Below, piece by piece: positions 25,912-34,853 of a stretch of DNA of 64,000 nucleotides (positions are counted from its first letter, which is position 1; each line of letters begins with the position of its first letter). Position numbers and translations under genes: made by a program. This stretch comes from an uncultured Lachnospiraceae bacterium (GTDB lineage: Bacteria > Bacillota > Clostridia > Lachnospirales > Lachnospiraceae). The stretch covers positions 1-64,000 of the forward strand of contig CARQVR010000005.1 in NCBI GenBank assembly GCA_949051815.1, read 5' to 3'. The notes under the pieces were generated by a model that was given only the letters and a program-made list of their open reading frames with translations, made no database searches and was not told where the DNA came from.

Positions 25912-27273
25912 ATGAATAAAAAATCACCTGTGGTAAAAACGACTCTGCTGACTGAGGGCTGTATCTGGAAGCAGCTCATCTCCTTTGCGTTCCCGCTCTT
26001 TTTAGGCAACCTCTTTCAGCAGTTATACAATACTGCCGACTCCCTCATTGTGGGAAATTTCCTCGGCAGCAATGCGCTCGCCGCCGTCAGCTCCTCTGGA
26101 AACCTTATTTTTCTGATGGTCGGTTTTTTTCAGGGAATCGCCATGGGCGCGGGCGTTGTCATCGCCCGCTATTACGGCGCGCAGAAAACAGAAGAAGTGC
26201 AGAAAGCCGTCCACACGACGGTTGCCTTCGGACTGGTTGCGGGTATCTTTTTAACCGTTGCGGGTACCCTGCTGACTTCCCGCATCCTCATATGGATGGG
26301 AACGCCTGCCGATGTGCTGCCGGAATCCACGGTCTATTTCCGCATCTACTTCCTCGGCTCCCTGTCCTTTGTCATGTACAATGTCTTCGTAGGCATTTTG
26401 CAGTCCATCGGGGACAGCCGTCACCCGCTCATTTATCTGATTGTGTCCTCCGCCATCAACATTGTGCTGGACTTACTGTTTATCGCCGTGCTTGGTTTCG
26501 GCGTCGGCGCTGCCGCCCTCGCCACGATTCTTTCCCAGTTTATCAGCGCGTTTTTATGTCTCTGGCGGCTGACCCGCAAAAGCCCGGAGGACTACCGCGT
26601 ATCCTTACGGTGCGTCCGTTTTGATCTTCCCATACTCCGGGAAGTGATCTCCAACGGTCTGCCCGCCGGGTTTCAAAATTCCATCATCGCCTTCGCCAAT
26701 GTGGTCGTACAGTCCAACATCAACAAATTCGGCAAGATGGCTGTGGCCGGTAGCGGCGCATACTCCAAGATCGAGGGCTTCGGCTTCCTGCCCATCACCT
26801 GTTTCGCCATGGCGCTGACCACCTTTATCAGTCAGAATCTCGGTGCGAGACAGTATGAGCGCGCCAAAAAGGGGGCCCGCTTCGGCATCCTCTGTTCCAT
26901 CCTCACGGCGGAGCTTGTGGGCATCATGATCTACATAGCCATACCGGCCCTGATCGCCGCATTCAACCGCACGCCGGAGGTGATCGCATACGGGACGACC
27001 CACGCGAGAACAGTCACGCTCTTCTACTTCCTGCTCTCCTTCTCCCACTGCATTGCCGGCATCCTGCGGGGTGCGGGAAAAGCCGCCGTGCCCATGCTCA
27101 CCATGCTCTGCTTCTGGTGCATCGTCCGGGTAAGCTATATCACGGTCATTGTACACTTTATTCCGGTTATCAACGTCATTTTCTGGGCTTACCCGCTGAC
27201 ATGGAGCTTAAGTTCCATCGTTTTTCTTGTCTATTTCCTGAAAGCGGACTGGGTGCACGGGTTTGAAAAATAG
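25912..27273 (+). CDS. MATE-family efflux transporter
   Basis: A 453-residue polytopic protein with twelve hydrophobic segments in two homologous halves, beginning with the MATE signature around FAFPLFLGNLFQQLYNTADSLIVGNFLG and a second-half counterpart near ISNGLPAGFQNSIIAFANVVVQ. Such carriers export cationic drugs or metabolites in exchange for sodium or protons. GGGAG lies six bases before the ATG. It is a monocistronic gene, divergent from the EAL gene and convergent with the ABC permease, only 20 bp away. The substrate cannot be predicted. Confidence 0.92.
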   Translation: MNKKSPVVKTTLLTEGCIWKQLISFAFPLFLGNLFQQLYNTADSLIVGNFLGSNALAAVSSSGNLIFLMVGFFQGIAMGAGVVIARYYGAQKTEEVQKAVHTTVAFGLVAGIFLTVAGTLLTSRILIWMGTPADVLPESTVYFRIYFLGSLSFVMYNVFVGILQSIGDSRHPLIYLIVSSAINIVLDLLFIAVLGFGVGAAALATILSQFISAFLCLWRLTRKSPEDYRVSLRCVRFDLPILREVISNGLPAGFQNSIIAFANVVVQSNINKFGKMAVAGSGAYSKIEGFGFLPITCFAMALTTFISQNLGARQYERAKKGARFGILCSILTAELVGIMIYIAIPALIAAFNRTPEVIAYGTTHARTVTLFYFLLSFSHCIAGILRGAGKAAVPMLTMLCFWCIVRVSYITVIVHFIPVINVIFWAYPLTWSLSSIVFLVYFLKADWVHGFEK

Positions 27274-27292
27274 GTCCATATGCCGCAGCATA

Positions 27293-29131
27293 CTACTCCG
27301 TTCTTCCCGCCAGCATCTTCATCGGCTCCTTTTGTAAGTTTACATAAATCCCTGCGGCCGCGATCACCGTTCCGGCCGCCACAACGGCCAGCGCACACTC
27401 TGCTGCCGCCTTCACCGGAGCAGTCTGCTCAAAAGCCGCTTCCTCCCTCTCCCCCGCATCTGTCACCACGCTGTTTCCAAAGGTTTTATCGTAATAAGCT
27501 GCCCTTTCAATCTTCCCCGCAATCTCACCAGACAGGTAACTGCCCGCCACACTGCCGCAGACGCTTCCCACCAGAATCAGCAGGAAAATGCCCGAAAACA
27601 GGGAAACAAAACTTTGCCATTTCCGAAAACCGAGGCACCGCTCCACTGCCGTCCGCTCTTTCTGTTTTAAGATAAACAGCCATGAAAAATAACCAAGCAC
27701 CATGAGTACCATAATCACACCCGTCACAAGTAACAGTCTGGCAATATATTTCATATTGTTGATGTTGGCCTCCAGTTCCGAATAGCCCCCGTCATAAAAA
27801 GTAATTTCCAGATTAGAAATCTGCAATTTGTTCCACTTCTCCATATACTCGTCGATGGTGCCGTTTGCGATTCGGAAGGAAGTGTTGTATCCCGCCATTG
27901 GGCCGCTCTCCAGAATGTTGTCCGCATCGCTGTTCTTCACGGAACGGCCGGGTATGATGATCTCGTTATAGCCCATCCCGTAATCATCCCGTATTCCCGA
28001 CTGTCCGCCATACATACCTACGATTTTATAATTGCCCTCCTCAAAAACCGGATAAATCTCTCCTTTGGCATTGAGCAGGGAAAATGCTGACGCACTGTTG
28101 GTTGCAAACGCCCGTCCCGCGGTCCGCCTGTAATTTGCATACTGCAGTGCAAGGGGCAGCTCATCCCCGATTGCAAGCCCGGCACGTCTTGCAAACAATT
28201 CCGATACGAGACATACCCTGTCCCCGCGCGCATACTCCTCCGCCGTAAACGCCCTGCCCTGACTGATATAAGCACTGCCGTTGTAGAAAGGCATCAGCAG
28301 ATAAATATCATTCGTGCCTGTCACCGGAAACGTGTGCCGCAGATAATCCCATGAAGCAATTACATTCAGCCAGCGCCTGCCCCGGTCCGATTCATAAAAC
28401 CCTTCGGTCACCTCATCGCAAAAATGTCCCTCTTCCACGTCATCCGGCACTTTGTTGCCGTCTCTATCAACCTGATCGGATTCCAGAACCGTGTAAGGGA
28501 TATATTCTGTAACGTAATCCCCCTCAAACTCCTGCTGATCCTCATGTCCCGGTCTGTCAGACACAGACATCACATAAGTCTTGTCCGCATACAGTTTCTC
28601 CGGCTCCGGATTATAATGATCGCATAAAGATATGACATGCCCCTCCCTGATCCCTCCCTGTCCGGCGAGCACTCTGGTTACGCGAAAGGCAATCGGATGG
28701 TCTGGTACCGCATCCTCCACCGGCGATCCCTCCACGATCTCACTCAGACTCATACCCAAACCGTACATCTCATACGCCGGCATGTAGGAACCGTAAAAGC
28801 ATCTGTGCTCCGGCCCGGACAGATAATCTGCACCCTCGAAGTCCAGCACGGACAAAGGCACATAGGAAGCATAGACCGAACTATTGTAAATACGGTAGTC
28901 TTTGATCTCCGCGTCCCAGATCCGCCGCTCCTCTACCTGATCCGCCTTCTGTTCCACCGTACCGATGGTCATAAAAGAATCCTCGTAGGCTTCCGTCTTC
29001 ATCTGATTCGTAATGAGAAATTCCCTGCCGATACTTAAAAGCCCCGACGCAAAAATAAGCAGCAGCAAAAACAGGGCGGCTCTCCCCTTCATACGAAAAA
29101 GCTGACGCATACTATTCTTAAAAAGCAGCAT
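27293..29131 (-). CDS. FtsX-like ABC transporter permease
   Basis: A 612-residue MacB/FtsX-type permease: one N-terminal membrane segment (about 15-35), a large extracellular domain (about 40-450), then three membrane segments near 460-490, 515-545 and 570-595. It forms an operon with an ATPase (29164) and with the XRE-FtsX fusion upstream, so the two permease chains probably form a heterodimer around two ATPase copies. Such MacB-like systems move lipoproteins, peptides or antibiotics, or transmit mechanical signals. The substrate is unknown. Confidence 0.85.
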   Translation of the reverse strand: MLLFKNSMRQLFRMKGRAALFLLLLIFASGLLSIGREFLITNQMKTEAYEDSFMTIGTVEQKADQVEERRIWDAEIKDYRIYNSSVYASYVPLSVLDFEGADYLSGPEHRCFYGSYMPAYEMYGLGMSLSEIVEGSPVEDAVPDHPIAFRVTRVLAGQGGIREGHVISLCDHYNPEPEKLYADKTYVMSVSDRPGHEDQQEFEGDYVTEYIPYTVLESDQVDRDGNKVPDDVEEGHFCDEVTEGFYESDRGRRWLNVIASWDYLRHTFPVTGTNDIYLLMPFYNGSAYISQGRAFTAEEYARGDRVCLVSELFARRAGLAIGDELPLALQYANYRRTAGRAFATNSASAFSLLNAKGEIYPVFEEGNYKIVGMYGGQSGIRDDYGMGYNEIIIPGRSVKNSDADNILESGPMAGYNTSFRIANGTIDEYMEKWNKLQISNLEITFYDGGYSELEANINNMKYIARLLLVTGVIMVLMVLGYFSWLFILKQKERTAVERCLGFRKWQSFVSLFSGIFLLILVGSVCGSVAGSYLSGEIAGKIERAAYYDKTFGNSVVTDAGEREEAAFEQTAPVKAAAECALAVVAAGTVIAAAGIYVNLQKEPMKMLAGRTE

Positions 29132-29163
29132 ACCAAACTCCTTCCTTATTACGTTTCGCGTTG

Positions 29164-29835
29164 TCAGCGTACCTGCTCCATCCTTCCGTCCTGCATACGA
29201 AAGACATGGTCAGTCTCGTCCGCCACTCTCTGGTTGTGGGTAATGACGATCACCGTATAGCCGTCCTCATGTGCCAGCTCCTTTAAGAGCGCCACCACTT
29301 TCTCCTCATTTCCCGAATCCAGATTGCCTGTCGGCTCATCCGCAAGAATGATCTCACCGCCTGCGGCCACCGCCCGGGCAATCGCCACACGCTGCTGTTC
29401 CCCGCCGCTCATCATCTTCGGAAACTGTCTGCATATTCCGGATTCCAGTCCCACACGCTGCAAGAGCCGTTTGGCCTGTCTGGCCGCCTCCTTTTTCTGC
29501 ATTTTCTTACATTCCAGAGGCAGCATCACATTCTCCTGCGCCGTCAAAAGCGGAAACAGGTGAAACGCCTGATACACCACCGCCGCCCGGTTCAGCCGGT
29601 AAGCGTCCCTGTCCATATCTCTCAAGGGTTCCCCCTGCACATAAATCGTCCCGTCACAGGGCTGATCGAGACCGGCCAGAAGCGAGAGAAAGGTGCTCTT
29701 ACCACTGCCCGATTCGCCCACAATCGCATAGAATTTTCCCTTCTCAAAGACGCAGCTTACATCCTTCACCGCCTCCACCTTCTGGTACCTGCTCTGATAG
29801 CTGTAAGACACATGTTCCGCACGCAATATCTCCAT
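29164..29835 (-). CDS. ABC transporter ATP-binding protein (MacB/LolD type)
   Basis: A 223-residue ATPase with Walker A GESGSGKST, signature MSGGEQQRVAIARA, Walker B EIILADEPTGNLD and the switch His in VIVITHN. The LADEPTGNLD wording is typical of ATPases that partner FtsX-like permeases. I start it at MEILRAEH because GGAGG lies eight bases before; two upstream ATGs are less well placed. It lies between the two permease genes of its operon. Confidence 0.92.
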   Translation of the reverse strand: MEILRAEHVSYSYQSRYQKVEAVKDVSCVFEKGKFYAIVGESGSGKSTFLSLLAGLDQPCDGTIYVQGEPLRDMDRDAYRLNRAAVVYQAFHLFPLLTAQENVMLPLECKKMQKKEAARQAKRLLQRVGLESGICRQFPKMMSGGEQQRVAIARAVAAGGEIILADEPTGNLDSGNEEKVVALLKELAHEDGYTVIVITHNQRVADETDHVFRMQDGRMEQVR

Positions 29836-29851
29836 TATTCTGTCCTCCATT

Positions 29852-31603
29852 TCATCCTTCCACAAACAGCGCTTCCATCACGCTCACGCCCAGAAGCTTC
29901 CACAACGCCAGACTGTTGCCCGCCATATAGCAGATACCAACCAGCCCGCCTGCCAGCGCGGAGCTTCCCCCGTAATTGCCCTGAATCAGCACCGAGAGCA
30001 CACTTCCCGCCACAACTCCCGTGATGATTAAGGTAAGCTGATCCACGAAAAAGACCAGAAAACATTTGTACCTGTTTAATCCGATCGAACGAAGCAGCGC
30101 CATTTCCTTTTTCCTGCTCTGTAAAAGCAGAAGCGTAATCAGATAGCCAACCCCCACAATCAGAATAAGAAGAAAAGGAAAGAACGCGCGCACCGTGTCG
30201 ATCACCTGCCGCAGATGCTCCGCCGTACCGATAAAGGCGGCGTCATTGACGTTTAACGCCACACCGTTTATCGAACGATCCTGTTCCGTGGGCGCAACGC
30301 TTCTAAATCCCAGATCTTTCATCTCCTGTTTGAAAGCATTCAGAGAAAGAGCGTCCGCCACCTGAAAGGCTGCCGAACTTGCATAGAAGGGAATCCCCTC
30401 TTCGGCATAAGCTTTTCTGACCGCATGAAAAGGTACGATCACGTCCGGCGGCACGACGAACTGCTCACCCCACTTCCCCGTCATATCCACATATCCCGCA
30501 ATCTCGTACTCTGTCGTCTGCAGAGGACTTGCAAAAAGTTCCGGGTAACGCTCATCCTCCCGATAGTAGTACCACTGGCAGAGCGTCACCTGATCTCCAA
30601 GCTTCCATCCCTTCCTGTCAAAAAGCTCTTTGGAGACGATACATTTCTCCTCAGCGCCCTGTAAAACCGAGGCATCCTCCCCCGTGTTCCACACCACATC
30701 GCTCTCCTTGATGCCGCCAATCGCCTCGATGCAGTTTACCCCTTCCAGAAACAAATTCAGCGTATGCCACTCTCCGGGAATAACCCGGTCAATCCCTGCT
30801 TTGAGCCGTACATCCATTTGCAGTCCGTCAACACAGGCAGAGTCCAGAAGTCCCTGCACCAGACTGTCTTTTATGAAAATACCCGACTGCCGGCTCCCGT
30901 CCGCCGTGGTAACATACGCGTTAACAGGAATGGCCTCCGGCAGCATGGCAAGCTGCTGTTCGTTGTTGGCGATGTTTGACAGACAGGTGTGGAGCAGAAA
31001 CACCACCAGCATATCCATCAGTATCGTTAAAAGCCCCTTCACCTTATGACGGCCGATCTTTACCTCCCGGATACTCTCGTTCTTCCAGAGAAGATACACC
31101 GCTCCCGCCCCGCATAAAATCACAAGAACACCCGCCCACACATAGAAAAATACCGGATTTTCGTACCACGGACCGTCTGATGCCACAGACAGCCTGACCG
31201 GAGCCTGCCCCTTTTTCTGTCCCGCCAGATACCCGACACCCACACAGACAAGATAAAGGATCCCGCAGGCACAAGCCCCCAGAAGCAGCTTGACTTTCCA
31301 GATCCGCCGCTTCCACTCCTGCGCCTGTTCTGACTGGAATATGGTTTCCGCTACGATCTGTTCCGCCTCATCCCTGTCAATCTGAGGCTGTGCCATTCTT
31401 TCACTTTGCATCAGCTCTAAGAGGCTCACGTCAAGACACTGTGCCAGCGGTTCCAGTATTTTAATGTCAGGAAATCCCGCGCCGTTCTCCCACTTGGAAA
31501 CCGCCTTGTCAGATACATGGATCTGCTCCGCAAGCTGTTTCTGGGTCAGACCCTTTGCCTGTCTGGATTCCCGTATGAATTTACCGAATCTGATATTGTC
31601 CAT
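29852..31603 (-). CDS. XRE DNA-binding domain fused to FtsX-like permease
   Basis: A 583-residue protein with an unusual layout. Residues 1-70 are a standard XRE helix-turn-helix (FIRESRQAKGLTQKQLAEQIHVSDKAVSKWENGAGFPDIKILEPLAQCLDVSLLELM). Membrane segments follow at about 105-127, 152-172 and 185-210, an extracellular domain at about 215-470, and three further FtsX-type segments at about 480-500, 525-550 and 555-575. The frame is continuous and the DNA-binding part lies on the cytoplasmic side. It is the first gene of the ABC operon, so the permease could regulate its own operon directly from the membrane; that is inference. Confidence 0.88.
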   Translation of the reverse strand: MDNIRFGKFIRESRQAKGLTQKQLAEQIHVSDKAVSKWENGAGFPDIKILEPLAQCLDVSLLELMQSERMAQPQIDRDEAEQIVAETIFQSEQAQEWKRRIWKVKLLLGACACGILYLVCVGVGYLAGQKKGQAPVRLSVASDGPWYENPVFFYVWAGVLVILCGAGAVYLLWKNESIREVKIGRHKVKGLLTILMDMLVVFLLHTCLSNIANNEQQLAMLPEAIPVNAYVTTADGSRQSGIFIKDSLVQGLLDSACVDGLQMDVRLKAGIDRVIPGEWHTLNLFLEGVNCIEAIGGIKESDVVWNTGEDASVLQGAEEKCIVSKELFDRKGWKLGDQVTLCQWYYYREDERYPELFASPLQTTEYEIAGYVDMTGKWGEQFVVPPDVIVPFHAVRKAYAEEGIPFYASSAAFQVADALSLNAFKQEMKDLGFRSVAPTEQDRSINGVALNVNDAAFIGTAEHLRQVIDTVRAFFPFLLILIVGVGYLITLLLLQSRKKEMALLRSIGLNRYKCFLVFFVDQLTLIITGVVAGSVLSVLIQGNYGGSSALAGGLVGICYMAGNSLALWKLLGVSVMEALFVEG

Positions 31604-31705
31604 ATCCCGTTCTCACCTTTTCCCGACATTCCGTTTTCTTTCATCTGAACCAGCCCTGCATACAGACGCTTCGCGTCGCCGCCCGCCTGCCGGCTTTCTG
31701 TCGAA

Positions 31706-31735
31706 ATTGTAGCACACCACGAAGAAAAAGAGCAA
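31706..31735 (-). promoter_or_regulatory. Possible promoter of the XRE-FtsX operon
   Basis: On the minus strand TTGCTC (31730-31735), 18-bp spacer, TACAAT (31706-31711). It overlaps the pdxR terminator and leaves a leader of about 95 bases. Confidence 0.4.
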
Positions 31736-31754
31736 TCTACGCAAAGTAGACTGC
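31723..31754 (-). terminator. Intrinsic terminator of the PdxR-like gene
   Basis: On the minus strand GCAGTCTAC pairs with GTAGATTGC (one G-U) around TTTGC, followed by TCTTTTTC. It starts about 24 bp after the stop codon. Confidence 0.8.
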
Positions 31755-31777
31755 CCCTTCACCCCCGTTTTATCCGC

Positions 31778-33175
31778 CTATTGCGCCAGTATTGCGTAAA
31801 AAACATCACAGGCTTTCCCCGCCTGTTCGATATCCACATTGGAATAGTTGATAATAAAACAATGTTTCTTTTCGCTTGGCGTGAAAAAATATTCCGACAG
31901 TGCGTTCACACGGATTTTCCGCTCCGCCAAGGCTTGCAGAATCTCCACGTCCTCCCTATCGGTTTTGATCCGAATCAGAAAATGCAGACCGGAATCATTT
32001 TCAATGATCTCGCACACTTCGTTCAATTTACTCTTCTTAATGGCTTCGATCATCTTTTTTCTCTGCCTGCTGTAATACAGGCGCATCCGGTTAATGTGCT
32101 TTTCAAAATATCCCTGTTTCATAAAAGCCGCCAGCGTATACTGCTCAAAGTTAGAGACCGTGCAGGCATAGAAGGACAGTTCCCTGTAAAACCGGTTGAT
32201 CAGATGAACCGGCAGAACCATATAACTGATTCGGATCGTTGGCGTGAGGGATTTGGAAAAAGTATTCATATAAATCACCTTCTCGCAGGCGTCCATGCTG
32301 AACAAGGTCGGAATCGGTTTCCCGTTTAGCCGGAACTCACTGTCATAGTCGTCCTCGACGATATAACGCCCCTCCCGCTCATTGGCCCACGCAAGAATCT
32401 CATATCTCCTTCCGGCCGGCATGGTAATCCCCGTGGGAAAGTGATGGTTCGGGCTGATATGCGCGATGTCCGCCCCAGTGTCCCTAAGCCCCTCAAAGGT
32501 CATGCCCATTTCGTCGATATCCGCGTATCTGCATGTTATGTGATACTGCCTGTACACCTGCACAATCTTCCGGTAACCGGGATTTTCCACACAGTACTGC
32601 TTCCCGTTTCCCAGAAGCTGCACAATCAATCCGTACAAATACTCCGTCCCCGCGCCGATCACGATCTGGTCGGGATCCACAAGCATCCCACGGAAGGATT
32701 TCAGATGCTCCGCGATGGCCGTCCTGAGCTCTCCTATGCCTCCGGCCGGTGACGCTTCCATCAGCTCCCCGCTTTTATCGGAAATCGTGCGCCGCAGTAC
32801 CTTCGCCCATATAGAAAAGGGAAAGAGTTCCGGATTCATTCTGTTGTCGGACAAATCCGCCGCATAGACGGGTCTTTCCTCCGGCATATTGATATTCAGG
32901 GAAAGGCTGCTCTCTCTTTGCACCTTTTTCATGCCCTCAAGCTTCGCCACATAATATCCCTTTTGCGGAATGGCATAAATATACCCTTCGCTGATCAACT
33001 GGTCATATGCATTCTGGATGGTAATGGTACTAATGCCATTATTCTTTGCGAAGGCTCTTTTGGACGGCAGCTTTTCTCCCTGCCGCAGATTCCCCTCCAT
33101 AATGTCATCTTTTATGCGCTGATATATGTATTCGTACAAAGCTCCCTGCGCCTCGGCAAAATTATAAGTCAGCAT
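31778..33175 (-). CDS. pdxR: MocR/PdxR-type regulator (GntR HTH + aminotransferase fold)
   Basis: A 465-residue protein. Residues 5-75 are a GntR winged helix (GEKLPSKRAFAKNNGISTITIQNAYDQLISEGYI), and residues 105-465 have the fold type I aminotransferase core with the PLP-binding Lys in NTFSKSLTPTIRISYM. It is divergent from pdxST with about 130 bp between the starts, which is how PdxR, the PLP-sensing activator of vitamin B6 synthesis, is placed in many Gram-positives. The start MLTYNFA has GAGGG eight bases upstream. It should act on the shared intergenic region, where I could not define its operator. Confidence 0.88.
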   Translation of the reverse strand: MLTYNFAEAQGALYEYIYQRIKDDIMEGNLRQGEKLPSKRAFAKNNGISTITIQNAYDQLISEGYIYAIPQKGYYVAKLEGMKKVQRESSLSLNINMPEERPVYAADLSDNRMNPELFPFSIWAKVLRRTISDKSGELMEASPAGGIGELRTAIAEHLKSFRGMLVDPDQIVIGAGTEYLYGLIVQLLGNGKQYCVENPGYRKIVQVYRQYHITCRYADIDEMGMTFEGLRDTGADIAHISPNHHFPTGITMPAGRRYEILAWANEREGRYIVEDDYDSEFRLNGKPIPTLFSMDACEKVIYMNTFSKSLTPTIRISYMVLPVHLINRFYRELSFYACTVSNFEQYTLAAFMKQGYFEKHINRMRLYYSRQRKKMIEAIKKSKLNEVCEIIENDSGLHFLIRIKTDREDVEILQALAERKIRVNALSEYFFTPSEKKHCFIINYSNVDIEQAGKACDVFYAILAQ

Positions 33176-33306
33176 CTCTTTAGCCCTCTTTCTGACATGC
33201 AAATATTTATCAATTTGAATATTCTTTTATAACCAGACTTACTGTAACATAGATACATGCAAAATACAAGAATTTCAACGCAAAACGCTTCGGAATGGAG
33301 GAAAAA

Positions 33307-34182
33307 ATGGAACAGACACAATATGAACTGAACAAAGGACTGGCACAGATGTTAAAGGGAGGCGTTATCATGGACGTCACCACACCGGAACAGGCTAAAA
33401 TCGCCGAAGAGGCCGGCGCGTGCGCCGTTATGGCGCTGGAGCGGATTCCGGCTGATATACGGGCCGCCGGCGGCGTATCCCGCATGAGCGATCCGAAAAT
33501 GATCCGCGGCATACAGGAAGCCGTCAGCATTCCCGTCATGGCCAAATGCCGGATCGGCCACTTCGTGGAGGCACAGATCCTGCAGGCGATTGAGATTGAT
33601 TATATCGACGAGTCGGAAGTGTTATCTCCCGCAGACGACATTTACCACATTGACAAAACTGAATTTAAGGTGCCTTTTGTATGCGGCGCAAGAGATCTGG
33701 GGGAAGCGCTCCGGAGAATAAACGAGGGCGCCGCCATGATCCGCACAAAAGGCGAACCCGGAACAGGGGATGTGGTGCAGGCCGTCCGGCACATGCGAAA
33801 GATGAATGCACAGATCAGACAGCTTGTCTCCATGAAAAAGGGCGAACTATTCGAAGCCGCCAAACAATTACAGGTCCCCTGTGAGCTGGCGCTCTGTGTC
33901 CATGAAAGCGGGAAACTCCCCGTTGTGAATTTCGCCGCGGGAGGCATCGCAACCCCCGCAGACGCAGCGCTCATGATGCAGCTTGGCGCGGAGGGCGTCT
34001 TTGTCGGTTCCGGTATTTTTAAATCCGGTAATCCTGTCAAACGGGCAGCCGCCATCGTACAGGCTGTCACCAACTACACAGACGCGGCCCTGATCGCAAG
34101 GCTGTCGGAAGATCTGGGAGAAGCCATGACAGGCATTAACCCTGATGAAATCAAACTGATTATGGAGGAGCGCGGCGTGTGA
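33307..34182 (+). CDS. pdxS: Pyridoxal 5'-phosphate synthase lyase subunit
   Basis: A 291-residue TIM-barrel subunit that builds PLP from ribose 5-phosphate, glyceraldehyde 3-phosphate and ammonia. The sequence is the canonical PdxS throughout: GGVIMDVTTPEQA, CAVMALERIPADIRAAGGVSRM, AKCRIGH with the catalytic Lys, and IRTKGEPGTGDVV. It works as a dodecamer with PdxT. I start it at MEQTQYE because a GGAGG lies five bases upstream; that GGAGG overlaps an upstream ATG, which would add four residues. Confidence 0.97.
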   Translation: MEQTQYELNKGLAQMLKGGVIMDVTTPEQAKIAEEAGACAVMALERIPADIRAAGGVSRMSDPKMIRGIQEAVSIPVMAKCRIGHFVEAQILQAIEIDYIDESEVLSPADDIYHIDKTEFKVPFVCGARDLGEALRRINEGAAMIRTKGEPGTGDVVQAVRHMRKMNAQIRQLVSMKKGELFEAAKQLQVPCELALCVHESGKLPVVNFAAGGIATPADAALMMQLGAEGVFVGSGIFKSGNPVKRAAAIVQAVTNYTDAALIARLSEDLGEAMTGINPDEIKLIMEERGV

Positions 34183-34239
34183 GAAGAAAGGCGAAAGACA
34201 TCTTTACGCTTTTAGAATCACGAAGGCCAATATGAGAAT

Positions 34240-34845
34240 ATGGGAAATATAACAATCGGCGTATTAGCCCTGCAGGGCGCATTTATCGAACATGAACATA
34301 TGCTTACAAAGACGGGCGCCGTCTGCAAAGAAGTCAGGCGGCCGGCAGATCTGACAGGACTTGACGGCATCGTCCTGCCAGGCGGGGAGAGCACCGTGCA
34401 GGGACAGCTCCTGCAAAAGTCGGGGCTTTTCACCCCTTTGCGCGAGCTGATCGAAAACGGTCTTCCCACACTGGCCACCTGTGCCGGACTGATTCTTTTG
34501 GCACAGGAAATCAGCAGTCCTGTCACAGACAGCGATATACAAAAAGGAACAGCCCCCGTCACCCATCTGGGGACGCTGCCCGTCACCGTAAAGCGAAACG
34601 CTTACGGCAGGCAGCTTTCCAGCTTTGTCACCGAAGAGACGGTAACGGGAGTCGGGCGCTTTCCTATGATTTTTATCCGCGCGCCCTACATTGAGCGCGC
34701 CGGTGAAAACGTAGAAATTCTGGCCAGAACAGGCGGTCACATCGTGGCCGTAAAGTACCAGAACCAGATCGGACTGTCCTTCCATCCGGAGTTGTCAGAA
34801 AATCCTGAAATCCACGAATGGTTCCTGTCTCAATGTGAAAAGTAA
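34240..34845 (+). CDS. pdxT: Pyridoxal 5'-phosphate synthase glutaminase subunit
   Basis: A 201-residue class I glutaminase that supplies ammonia to PdxS. It shows LALQGAFIEHE, the PGGESTV oxyanion loop, the nucleophile Cys81 in ATCAGLILL and the His-x-Glu pair in SFHPEL. It follows pdxS by 57 bp. The ribosome binding site is weak (GAAGG is 12 bases upstream), with a tiny overlapping ORF ahead of the start, so expression may be lower than that of pdxS. It is slightly longer than usual but complete. Confidence 0.96.
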   Translation: MGNITIGVLALQGAFIEHEHMLTKTGAVCKEVRRPADLTGLDGIVLPGGESTVQGQLLQKSGLFTPLRELIENGLPTLATCAGLILLAQEISSPVTDSDIQKGTAPVTHLGTLPVTVKRNAYGRQLSSFVTEETVTGVGRFPMIFIRAPYIERAGENVEILARTGGHIVAVKYQNQIGLSFHPELSENPEIHEWFLSQCEK

Positions 34846-34853
34846 TGTGACAC

